Positions 1-6,029 of a stretch of DNA of 14,103 bases are shown piece by piece. Where the stretch lies: contig JAQCIK010000036.1 in NCBI GenBank assembly GCA_027592035.1, forward strand, positions 1-14,103. Direction: 5' to 3'. Below the pieces are notes generated by a model, which saw nothing but the letters and a program-made list of their open reading frames with translations, was not told the origin of the DNA and searched no databases. The DNA comes from Casp-actino8 sp001510455 (lineage in GTDB: Bacteria > Actinomycetota > Acidimicrobiia > Acidimicrobiales > Ilumatobacteraceae). Within the stretch, counting starts at the first letter, position 1. Each line of letters starts with the position of its first letter. Both the position numbers and the translations under genes were made by a program.

Positions 1-1
1 T

Positions 2-127
2 CGCGGTTGCCAAGACGTCGGCGGCCGACGAAACGACGTCGTGTCGTACATGCTGCGGGTGTGGGTCGCGCCGGGTTGGGAGAACCCGTACGGCACCTTC
101 GCTCACGATCATCCGGCTCTCGGCTGA
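2..127 (+). CDS. C-terminal end of an unidentified protein (5' truncated by window edge)
   Basis: The frame starting at base 2 is open from the window edge to a TGA at 125-127 and gives the last 41 residues of a protein. The end is rich in aromatic and small residues (MLRVWVAPGWENPYGTF, then AHDHPALG). I do not recognise the family from this fragment. The W-V-x-P-G-W-E-N-P run looks like ordered protein rather than a chance frame, and the stop is followed at once by a terminator-like hairpin, as expected for a real gene end. It converges on the VWA gene that ends at 199. I chose this frame because it gives protein-like composition; the frame from base 1 is arginine-rich and has no nearby stop, which is typical of a shadow. 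Function unknown. Confidence 0.5.
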   Translation, partial: RGCQDVGGRRNDVVSYMLRVWVAPGWENPYGTFAHDHPALG

Positions 128-130
128 TTC

Positions 131-192
131 TTGGTGATTCTGGCGGCACGAAACGGCGTTTTCGGTGACGATTTTGCCACCAGAACCACCAA
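131..192. terminator. Bidirectional hairpin between convergent genes
   Basis: Bases 131-148 (TTGGTGATTCTGGCGGCA) pair with 175-192 (TGCCACCAGAACCACCAA) over 18 positions with two mismatches. A smaller nested hairpin, CGAAA with TTTCG around CGGCGT, sits inside the loop at about 149-164. The structure begins 4 bases after the stop of the left gene and ends 7 bases before the stop of the minus-strand VWA gene, so it could end transcripts from both sides. There is no long T-run after either arm, so strict Rho-independent action is inferred rather than shown. Confidence 0.65.
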
Positions 193-198
193 CGATGA

Positions 199-2229
199 TC
201 AGGAGGCTCGACGCGCGCGACCGCCGCGCGACACCTTCTTCTTGTGCTCGAGGAAATCGACCAGAAGGTAATCGCCGAGATTGTCACTGCTCGTGAGGAA
301 GGCACGGCCACCGTTCAACGATGACATCTGCTCCACGAAGCGACGCAGATACACATCAGCATCAAGCATGAAGGTGTTGATGCGGATGTTTTCCTTCGAA
401 CACCGCACTGCCTCCCGCAAGGTGGCCTCGACGGTGAGCTGCTGTGCCTCGTAACCGTCGAAATACGTGAACCACGCTTCACCGTAGGGCGTGATGTGGG
501 CTGTCGGTTCACCGTCGGTGATCATGATGATCTGTTTGTTTCCGTGCTGGCGCGCCAACATCTTGCGTGCCAACCCGAGCGCGTGATGCATGTTGGTTCC
601 CTGCATGCCCGGAATCGTGGCTTCCACGAGTTCGTCAGCCTTGATCTCCCAGGCGACATGACCGAACATCAGGATGCCGAGATAGTCACGCGGGTACTGC
701 GACGAGATCAGCGATTGCAGAGCAACGGCAACTTTCTTGGCCGGACCCCAGCGATCGTCGCGGTACATCGAGTAGGACGCATCGAGCATGAGGACGGTGG
801 CCGAACGAGTGAGATGTTCGGTGCGCTCGATTTCGAAATCGTCGGGCGACAACCGCACCGGAGTGCCCTGACCGCCGCGATTGAGAGCGTTGCGAATGGT
901 TCGCTGCAGATCGAGATTGAAGGGGTCACCGTATTCGTAGGGCTTGGTGTCGTAGGTGCGCTCGTGGCCCTGCCCGACCGGACTGATCTGATGCTGACCC
1001 AACTTGTCCTTCGCGAGCCGAGAGAACATGTCGCGCAGTGCCTTCGAGCCGATCTGGCGCATACCCTTCGGCGTGACTTCGAGCTTGCCCTCCTTCTGTC
1101 GAATGAGACCCTCGCGCTCAAGTTCCTGCACCAACTTCGACAATTTGTCCATGGCATTCGCGACGTCGTCACCCATCAGATCTCGCACACGATCCATGTC
1201 GGCTTCGGCCAACTGTTGAGGCGTCGACGGGTTGCGCAACAAATCTTCGAGCTGATCGAGATCTCCGAGATCGCGCATGGTCTGCATCGCCTGTTCGAAT
1301 CCCATCGGATCCTGACCCTGCATCTCGTATCCCTGCTCCCAGGGAAGTGACGGGAACATCGACTGCATGTTGGCGCTCAACTGACCCATCTGCTGCTGCA
1401 GATCCATGTCTTGCATCAACTGCTGTGACAACTCCTCGAGCTGGGCACGCTGCTCGGGAGTCATCGAGTTGAGCATCGCCTGGGCGGCGGCCATACGCTG
1501 GGCGATCTGCTCGAGAAGTTCCTCGATCGTCTGCGGATTCTCGGGAAAGAAGTCGCCGTACTCCTTCATGAAGTCTTCGAAACCCGGATCCTCGCCCCGC
1601 TGATGCTTGTCGATCATCTCGTTGAGCGCCGTCATCATTTCCTTCATGCGCTGCATGTCCTGTGGCGTCATGTTCTGGATCGCCGATGACATCTGGTCGA
1701 CCATCTGCTGGGCGAGCTGATTGCGCAACTTGTCCTTCAACTGCTCGAAGCGCTGTTCAGCCTCCTTCGATTCGAAGTCGTAGGCCGAGAGTTCCCGCAC
1801 CTTGCCGGCCAGATCTTCAGGGAGCATGTCGAGACGGAAATTGCGGTCCTCGGCCGATCGCTGAGCACTCTCCTGACGCCTCGTGTCGGAGCTCTTGTTG
1901 GCATCGCGCACCGACTGATCGATCGCGTGACGCTCCTCGTCGACGATGTCGTTCAACTCGTCGGCGATCTCTTTGTACACCCCGCCCAGATCCCCTCGGT
2001 CGAGCAACTCCTGACGTCGCTCCTTCAACCGTTTGCGCATCTCCTGCAGACCCATGAGACGTTCGCCGTTCGGGTCGGTCAAGCCTCGATTCATGAGGCG
2101 ACGCAGGGCGCCCCGAAGATCTCCGTAAGCGAGCAGGTCGTCCGACATCTCCTCGAACAAGGAGGTGTTGTCGAGGTCGAAGCCCTGCTGGGTGCCGTCC
2201 CAACGCGAATAGGTGAATCGACCGGCCAT
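199..2229 (-). CDS. VWA (von Willebrand factor A) domain protein, Rv0959-like
   Basis: A 676-residue cytoplasmic-looking protein with no signal peptide or membrane span. The first 170 residues are charged and helical. About 170-330 is very rich in Gln, Met and Glu and probably helical or coiled-coil. Around 360-400 is a short wHTH-like stretch (LVQELEREGLIRQ). The C-terminal VWA domain (about 475-665) has a full MIDAS metal site: D483-x-S485-x-S487, T545 and D572 (in ITDGE). The tail is basic (KKKVSRGGRARR). Length and layout match the mycobacterial Rv0959 family, which lies beside a MoxR/magnesium-chelatase-type AAA+ ATPase (Rv0958) in M. tuberculosis; such VWA proteins commonly act with the ATPase in metal insertion or protein remodelling. 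No AAA+ gene is in this window, and the upstream neighbour is divergent, so the partner is not in the same transcript on that side. The ATG at 2229 is preceded by a -10-like box at leaderless distance. The family call is firm; the role is inferred. Confidence 0.9.
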   Translation of the reverse strand: MAGRFTYSRWDGTQQGFDLDNTSLFEEMSDDLLAYGDLRGALRRLMNRGLTDPNGERLMGLQEMRKRLKERRQELLDRGDLGGVYKEIADELNDIVDEERHAIDQSVRDANKSSDTRRQESAQRSAEDRNFRLDMLPEDLAGKVRELSAYDFESKEAEQRFEQLKDKLRNQLAQQMVDQMSSAIQNMTPQDMQRMKEMMTALNEMIDKHQRGEDPGFEDFMKEYGDFFPENPQTIEELLEQIAQRMAAAQAMLNSMTPEQRAQLEELSQQLMQDMDLQQQMGQLSANMQSMFPSLPWEQGYEMQGQDPMGFEQAMQTMRDLGDLDQLEDLLRNPSTPQQLAEADMDRVRDLMGDDVANAMDKLSKLVQELEREGLIRQKEGKLEVTPKGMRQIGSKALRDMFSRLAKDKLGQHQISPVGQGHERTYDTKPYEYGDPFNLDLQRTIRNALNRGGQGTPVRLSPDDFEIERTEHLTRSATVLMLDASYSMYRDDRWGPAKKVAVALQSLISSQYPRDYLGILMFGHVAWEIKADELVEATIPGMQGTNMHHALGLARKMLARQHGNKQIIMITDGEPTAHITPYGEAWFTYFDGYEAQQLTVEATLREAVRCSKENIRINTFMLDADVYLRRFVEQMSSLNGGRAFLTSSDNLGDYLLVDFLEHKKKVSRGGRARRAS

Positions 2230-2235
2230 GTACGC

Positions 2236-2241
2236 ACGCTA
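2236..2241 (-). promoter_or_regulatory. Putative -10 box for the VWA gene (leaderless start)
   Basis: On the minus strand TAGCGT (TAnnnT) sits 6 bases before the ATG at 2229. This would put the transcription start at or next to the A of the start codon. No Shine-Dalgarno lies at a useful distance, which fits a leaderless mRNA. No convincing -35 is visible. Confidence 0.4.
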
Positions 2242-2266
2242 GTCCTGGTCGAACATCCGGCGGCCC

Positions 2267-2276
2267 TCGGGCCCGA
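2267..2276. promoter_or_regulatory. 10-bp palindrome between divergent genes
   Basis: TCGGGCCCGA is a perfect 10-bp palindrome midway in the 67-base space between the VWA and adenylyl cyclase genes. It lies between the leftward -10-like box (2236-2241) and a possible rightward TAGCCT box at 2281-2286. It could be an operator, but GC-rich palindromes of this size also occur by chance here. Confidence 0.2.
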
Positions 2277-2296
2277 CCGGTAGCCTGCCCCCGACC

Positions 2297-2842
2297 ATGA
2301 AAGTCCAGCGAACCTTCGTCTTCGTCGACCTCTCGGGGTTCACGAAGTTCACCGCCACCCATGGCGACTCCTCGGCCGGTGACATCCTCACTCGGTTCCG
2401 AGCCCAGGTTCGCGACGAGGCGGCCAAATGCGGAGTTCGTGTCGACAAGTGGCTCGGCGACGGGTGCATGATCGTCGCCGTCGATCAGGAACAAGGAATT
2501 CGCTTCGCTCTCGACCTCCAGCGCCAATGCGAGGACGTCTGTGCGCCGCTCAAGGTTCGGGTCGGAATCGCAACCGGCGAAGTGCTCATGTTCCAAGGGG
2601 AGGACTACATCGGTAGTTCGGTCAATCAAGCGTCGCGTCTCTGTGACGCCGCCGAATCCGACGAGGTACTCATCGCGCGCGCCGACATGCCTCGCCCCCC
2701 ACGGGGAGTGAACGAGCACAACCACGCACCGCTCACGTTGCGGGGTCTCGGCACGATCGACGTCATCCACCTCACTACCGAGAAGTCGCTCGGAGGTCTG
2801 CACGACACCGGCGAACTCTGGACACGTCTCCCCTACGTCTGA
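2297..2842 (+). CDS. Class III adenylyl/guanylyl cyclase, stand-alone catalytic domain
   Basis: A 181-residue protein that is almost only a class III cyclase homology domain; it would make cAMP (or cGMP) from the nucleoside triphosphate as a dimer. All canonical residues are visible: metal-binding D11 (VFVDLSGFT) and D55 (KWLGDG), purine-selecting K51 and D103, and the transition-state pair N110 and R114 (VNQASR). The spacing (K four before the second Asp, Asp seven before the Asn, Arg four after it) matches mycobacterial cyclases such as Rv1625c. The Lys/Asp pair favours ATP as substrate. There is no membrane segment, HAMP, PAS or other sensor domain, so regulation must come from partners or expression. 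The GH1-like gene starts 6 bases downstream, so the two are probably co-transcribed. The ATG at 2297 has no clear ribosome site; it starts just before the first beta strand, so little or nothing is missing. Confidence 0.93.
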   Translation: MKVQRTFVFVDLSGFTKFTATHGDSSAGDILTRFRAQVRDEAAKCGVRVDKWLGDGCMIVAVDQEQGIRFALDLQRQCEDVCAPLKVRVGIATGEVLMFQGEDYIGSSVNQASRLCDAAESDEVLIARADMPRPPRGVNEHNHAPLTLRGLGTIDVIHLTTEKSLGGLHDTGELWTRLPYV

Positions 2843-2848
2843 TCGACC

Positions 2849-3943
2849 GTGATCCGACTCGGAGCTTCGCTCCCCAGCCTGGTGGCGCTCGGGACGTCCC
2901 CGACTTCCGACTCCGACGGATCGATCTCCTCGGGTAACGGCTTCCACACTCGTTTCGCCGACGACATCGAGGCGCTGGCGGCCCAGGGCATCAGCGATGT
3001 GCGCATCGGTCTCGACTGGTCGCGACTCCAACCAAGGTCGGGAATGGGTGACGAACTCAACGGGGAATGGGTCGAGTGGTACCGGGACGTGATGGAAGTG
3101 GCGCGAGCGTTGGGGATCGACGTCTGGGCCGGACTCCTCGAACGACACGTTCCCGGATGGTTCGACGACGAACGAGGATTCCGCGACACCAAGACGGCCG
3201 ATCGTCATTGGCCTCGATTCGTGGAAGCGTCGGCCGAGGTCTTCGGTGATCTGGTGGCAGGGTGGTTCCCGATCGACGATCCGATCGGTTACGCGGCTCG
3301 TCTCGAACCCGACGACGTCGTGCGGCACGGTGAAGTCGTCGACATCATGGTGCGGGCCTGGCGGGACGCTTGGCGCGTCCTTCGCGGAGGACCACCCGTG
3401 GCCGGATCGTTCGCCATTCGTACCGTTCGACCGATCGACGACACCGTTCCGGCCGCCGAGGCTGCTCGGCGCGAGGATCATCTCCGGTGGCGGACCTTCC
3501 TCCGGGGTCTGCGCGACGGCACACTCGTCATACCCGGACGCGCCGATCGCGAAGTTCCGGATCTGGCCGGCGCGATCGACGTGATCGGCATACGACTGCG
3601 AACCGATCTCGGGACCGACTCGAATATCGACGACGAGTCGCTACGACGTTGGCAGGAACGAGCGGTCATGATGTTGCATCGAGTCGCCGACGAAGGGCCC
3701 GATCTGCCCATCACCGTCGCCGCGTATCGCGTGAGTCGATCCCGACGATCGGAGACCGCGCGCGATGCCGAGGTGCTGAGCGAGGCGACGCGGCGGGCCG
3801 TCGATCAGGCCACGTCCGATGGAGTGCCGATCACCGGTGTGTTCGTCGAACCGGGAATCGCGGCCACCAAAGCCTCGCAGGAATCGGCGCTCCTCGACTG
3901 GGATCGCCGCCCCACTCCTCTCTCCTCCGCCTGGACCCGTTAG
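2849..3943 (+). CDS. GH1-like TIM-barrel protein, probable catalytically dead beta-glucosidase homologue
   Basis: A 364-residue protein with the order of landmarks of glycoside hydrolase family 1: DVRIGLDWSRLQP (50-62; family RfSxxWsR.xP), GIDVWAGLLERHVPGWF (family TLxHxxLPxW), VAGWFPIDDP (to 145; family W.TxNEP), DVIGIRLR (family DFIGxNYY), LPITVAAY (286-293; family yITENG) and GVPITGVFVEP (325-335; family GvxvrGYfxWSLlDN). At both catalytic positions the Glu is gone: D144 is at the acid/base site and V290 at the nucleophile site. The nucleophile-positioning Tyr motif has also become LR. It is shorter than the usual 440-480 residues and has no signal peptide. It is therefore probably a non-hydrolytic fold, perhaps a sugar or ligand binder, though an altered mechanism is possible. 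It starts with GTG six bases after the cyclase gene stop, so it is probably translated from the same mRNA. Confidence 0.8.
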   Translation: MIRLGASLPSLVALGTSPTSDSDGSISSGNGFHTRFADDIEALAAQGISDVRIGLDWSRLQPRSGMGDELNGEWVEWYRDVMEVARALGIDVWAGLLERHVPGWFDDERGFRDTKTADRHWPRFVEASAEVFGDLVAGWFPIDDPIGYAARLEPDDVVRHGEVVDIMVRAWRDAWRVLRGGPPVAGSFAIRTVRPIDDTVPAAEAARREDHLRWRTFLRGLRDGTLVIPGRADREVPDLAGAIDVIGIRLRTDLGTDSNIDDESLRRWQERAVMMLHRVADEGPDLPITVAAYRVSRSRRSETARDAEVLSEATRRAVDQATSDGVPITGVFVEPGIAATKASQESALLDWDRRPTPLSSAWTR

Positions 3944-3985
3944 CCCTCGGTGTTCTGGGTCGTTGGGTCGTTGGTCCGACGGCTA
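3941..3985. terminator. Bidirectional hairpin built from the two facing stop codons
   Basis: TAGCCCTCGG (3941-3950) pairs with CCGACGGCTA (3976-3985) over ten positions with one mismatch. Each arm contains the TAG stop of one of the two convergent genes. The 25-base loop holds two copies of GGGTCGTT in tandem (3957-3972). It lies where transcripts from both directions must end, but has only a short T-run (TTT) on the plus strand. Confidence 0.5.
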
Positions 3986-4909
3986 TTTGATGGCGGTTGG
4001 GGCGACAGGGCCGCCCAAGCCACGCGTGAACGGCAGCGGCGTCGCCGTCAACAAGAAGTCGTACTGTCCGTCGTCCGCACAGTCGGCCGCCAACTCGTCG
4101 AGCACCCAGTTCTGACCTTGGGTGAGCCCGATGTCGCGAATGTTCACCATGTGCACCGGTAGCAATGCGGCTGGATCCTCGGGTGGATAGCACTCGAACA
4201 CGATGGTGTCGGTGGCCACGATCGCCACGTCGTGATCACGAATCCACTCCACACTCTTCAAGCCGATACCCGGTGTCGGGTGCGAGTAATGGACCTTGTC
4301 GCCCACCCTTAACCAATGCATCTGCCCGGTTCGCACGCACACAATGTCACCGGGCAACACCTCGAGGCCGGCCTTCGACGCCGCCGCCTCGAGATCGTCG
4401 CCGGAAACCGCGTACATCTCGTCGAAGTGATCGACTCCGTGCAGACGCGCGATGTCGAGTAGTACGCCGCGCGAGACCACCGGACCCACCTTCTCGATCC
4501 CGAGTTCGTGACTACCGGCATCGTCGACCGAACTCATCGGGACGCCGTTGTAGAGCAGTCCGTCGTATCCAACGTGAGCGAGTGAGTCGAGGTGAGTCGA
4601 CGCTTGGATTCCCATCGACACCGCGTCGTCGCTCGACGTGAAGTCTCCCGGATCACCCGTGAGTGACTGATTGATCGACACCATCGTGCGTTCGGGATTG
4701 ATGCGTCCGGGAATGTAACCGAGTTGCATTCCGTCCTCGTCGAACGGATAGGTGAGCGAAAACACCTTGCCTTGTCGCGCTGCGGCCATACCTCGGCGAA
4801 CCGCGGCCTGATCGATCAAGTTGAGCGTGCCGCGTCGGTCGTCGGCTCCCCACCGACCCCAATTCGAGACCTTGGCGGCCAGTTCGTGGACGTAGTCGGG
4901 AAGTGCCAT
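3983..4909 (-). CDS. Cyclase-family metal-dependent hydrolase (kynurenine formamidase-like)
   Basis: A 308-residue cytoplasmic protein of the cyclase superfamily (Pfam PF04199), which includes bacterial kynurenine formamidase and isatin hydrolase. The family metal motif HxxxxxxHxD/THxDxPxH appears as STHLDSLAH, with H106, D108 and H112 as probable Zn or Mn ligands. Further family marks are the late GDIVCVRTG strand (187-195) and the HPTPGIGLKSVEWI segment (210-223). These enzymes hydrolyse amide or lactone-like bonds; the substrate here is unknown. The length is typical of the actinobacterial long subtype. Its start codon is 4 bases after the stop of the LLM oxidoreductase gene, so the two form one minus-strand operon and may act on the same compound. 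No strong Shine-Dalgarno is visible, which suggests coupling to the upstream gene. Confidence 0.88.
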   Translation of the reverse strand: MALPDYVHELAAKVSNWGRWGADDRRGTLNLIDQAAVRRGMAAARQGKVFSLTYPFDEDGMQLGYIPGRINPERTMVSINQSLTGDPGDFTSSDDAVSMGIQASTHLDSLAHVGYDGLLYNGVPMSSVDDAGSHELGIEKVGPVVSRGVLLDIARLHGVDHFDEMYAVSGDDLEAAASKAGLEVLPGDIVCVRTGQMHWLRVGDKVHYSHPTPGIGLKSVEWIRDHDVAIVATDTIVFECYPPEDPAALLPVHMVNIRDIGLTQGQNWVLDELAADCADDGQYDFLLTATPLPFTRGLGGPVAPTAIK

Positions 4910-4913
4910 GGGA

Positions 4914-5954
4914 TCAACCGTTCACCAATTCGGCCATGGTGCGCAACGTATCGGGGGATCCACCGACGATGAGAGTGGTCACTCGGCTCTCACGCCAGGC
5001 CGCCAGGTCGTCTTTGATCTTGGCCGGCGGACCCACCAGGCAGATCTCGTCGACCATCGCGTTCGGAACCGATGCGATCGCCTCGGCCTGTTTGCCGTTC
5101 AAGAAGAGGTCCTGAATTCGATCGACGGCTTCTTCGTATCCGAGTCGACGGAACACATCGGCGTGAAAGTTCATTTCTTGCGCTCCCATACCACCGACGT
5201 AAAGAGCGAGGGTGGGTCGCACCCGGTCGTACGCCCGATCGATGTCGTCGTCGATGGCGATCGTCGCTGTGGCGAGAATCTCGAAGTCGTTGGGCCGTCG
5301 ACGCGCCGTCGGCCGTGCGAAACCCTCATCCAACGACGCGGCGTACAACTCTTCGTGTCGGGGTGCATAGAAGATCGGAAACCAGCCGTCGGCGATCTCG
5401 GCGGCCAACGCAACGTTCTTCGGGCCCTCGGCTCCGAGGAAGATCGGCACGTCGGCTCGAACCGGATGCGTCATCACGTTGAGGGCCTTGCCGAGGCCGA
5501 GTCCGTCGCGAGCCGGGATCGGATATTCGGGTCCGTCGTTCGTGAGTCGCTCTTCTCGGGCCAGGATCTTGCGGACGATCTCGACGTACTCCCGGGTCCG
5601 AGCCAGTGGCTTGTTGAACCGCTGTCCGTACCAGCCTTCGACGACCTGTGGTCCCGAGACACCGAGGCCGAGACAGAACCGACCACCAGAGAGATGGTCG
5701 AGAGTGATCGTGGCCATGGCGGTGGCCGACGGGGTTCGAGCCGAGATCTGCACGATGTTGGTGCCGAGGCGAAGTTTCGAGGTGCCCGCACCCCACCACG
5801 CGAGTGGCGAGATGGCATCGCTCCCCCACGACTCGGCTGTCCACGCCGAGTCGTAGCCCAATCCCTCGATCATCGACAGCGTCTCAGGAACACCCACCGG
5901 CATGGAGCGACCCCAGTAACCGATGTGCCAACCGAGCTTCAGATCACGAGCCAT
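4914..5954 (-). CDS. LLM-class F420-dependent oxidoreductase, Rv3520c-like
   Basis: A 346-residue luciferase-like monooxygenase fold (TIM barrel). Landmarks are the N-terminal strand LKLGWHIGYWG (5-15), TAESWGSDA (39-47), LRLGTNIVQISARTP (61-75), TLDHLSGGRFCLGLGVSG (84-101), a long loop with GPQVVEGWYGQRF, and the late LGAEGPKNVALAAEIADGWFP (173-193). These enzymes use reduced F420 (less often FMN) to reduce or oxidise organic substrates. The pattern resembles Rv3520c, an F420 oxidoreductase of the mycobacterial cholesterol (KstR) regulon. I chose the ATG at 5954 over one at 6002 because GGGAGG lies 8 bases upstream and because the longer form would start inside the divergent palindrome and add 16 residues outside the fold. 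It is followed by the cyclase-family hydrolase. Cofactor and substrate are inferred. Confidence 0.9.
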   Translation of the reverse strand: MARDLKLGWHIGYWGRSMPVGVPETLSMIEGLGYDSAWTAESWGSDAISPLAWWGAGTSKLRLGTNIVQISARTPSATAMATITLDHLSGGRFCLGLGVSGPQVVEGWYGQRFNKPLARTREYVEIVRKILAREERLTNDGPEYPIPARDGLGLGKALNVMTHPVRADVPIFLGAEGPKNVALAAEIADGWFPIFYAPRHEELYAASLDEGFARPTARRRPNDFEILATATIAIDDDIDRAYDRVRPTLALYVGGMGAQEMNFHADVFRRLGYEEAVDRIQDLFLNGKQAEAIASVPNAMVDEICLVGPPAKIKDDLAAWRESRVTTLIVGGSPDTLRTMAELVNG

Positions 5955-5962
5955 GACGACGA

Positions 5963-5968
5963 CCTCCC
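5963..5968 (-). promoter_or_regulatory. Ribosome binding site of the LLM gene
   Basis: On the minus strand GGGAGG lies 8 bases before the ATG at 5954. This strong Shine-Dalgarno decides the start in favour of 5954 and against the in-frame ATG at 6002. Confidence 0.65.
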
Positions 5969-5978
5969 CCGCCGCGCC

Positions 5979-5984
5979 ACCGTA
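5979..5984 (-). promoter_or_regulatory. Putative -10 box for the LLM/hydrolase operon
   Basis: TACGGT on the minus strand is 24 bases before the ATG at 5954, leaving a short leader that contains the ribosome site. A GTGACC -35-like hexamer lies about 19 bases further upstream, inside the 6000-6014 palindrome. The match is loose and the call tentative. Confidence 0.3.
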
Positions 5985-5999
5985 GTTCGCCGTGAACGC

Positions 6000-6014
6000 C
6001 ACGGGTCACCCGTG
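6000..6014. promoter_or_regulatory. Perfect 15-bp palindrome, candidate operator
   Basis: CACGGGT-C-ACCCGTG has two perfect 7-bp arms around one central base. It sits in the 75-base divergent region, 15 bases before the ATG of the first ACAD gene and over the possible -35 region of the leftward operon. A dimeric repressor (TetR-, GntR- or MarR-like) bound here could control both directions. No regulator gene is in the window. A second, weaker inverted repeat, GTTC-N5-GAAC, lies at 5985-5997. Confidence 0.5.
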
Positions 6015-6029
6015 ATAGGACAGAAGGTC

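Noticed and set aside
496..1350. 284-residue plus-strand open frame within the VWA gene
   Set aside because: It is antisense to the MIDAS-bearing VWA coding sequence, with shadow-like composition.
1817..3481. 554-residue minus-strand open frame across the VWA, cyclase and GH1-like genes
   Set aside because: It runs antisense or out of frame to three recognisable genes and its product is low-complexity and charged. It is a high-GC shadow.
4908..6029. N-terminal 374-residue extension of the first ACAD, suggesting a fusion protein
   Set aside because: It is exactly antisense to the well-supported LLM gene, has Arg/Val/Asp-rich composition with no domain, and the ACAD fold begins cleanly at the ATG at 6030.
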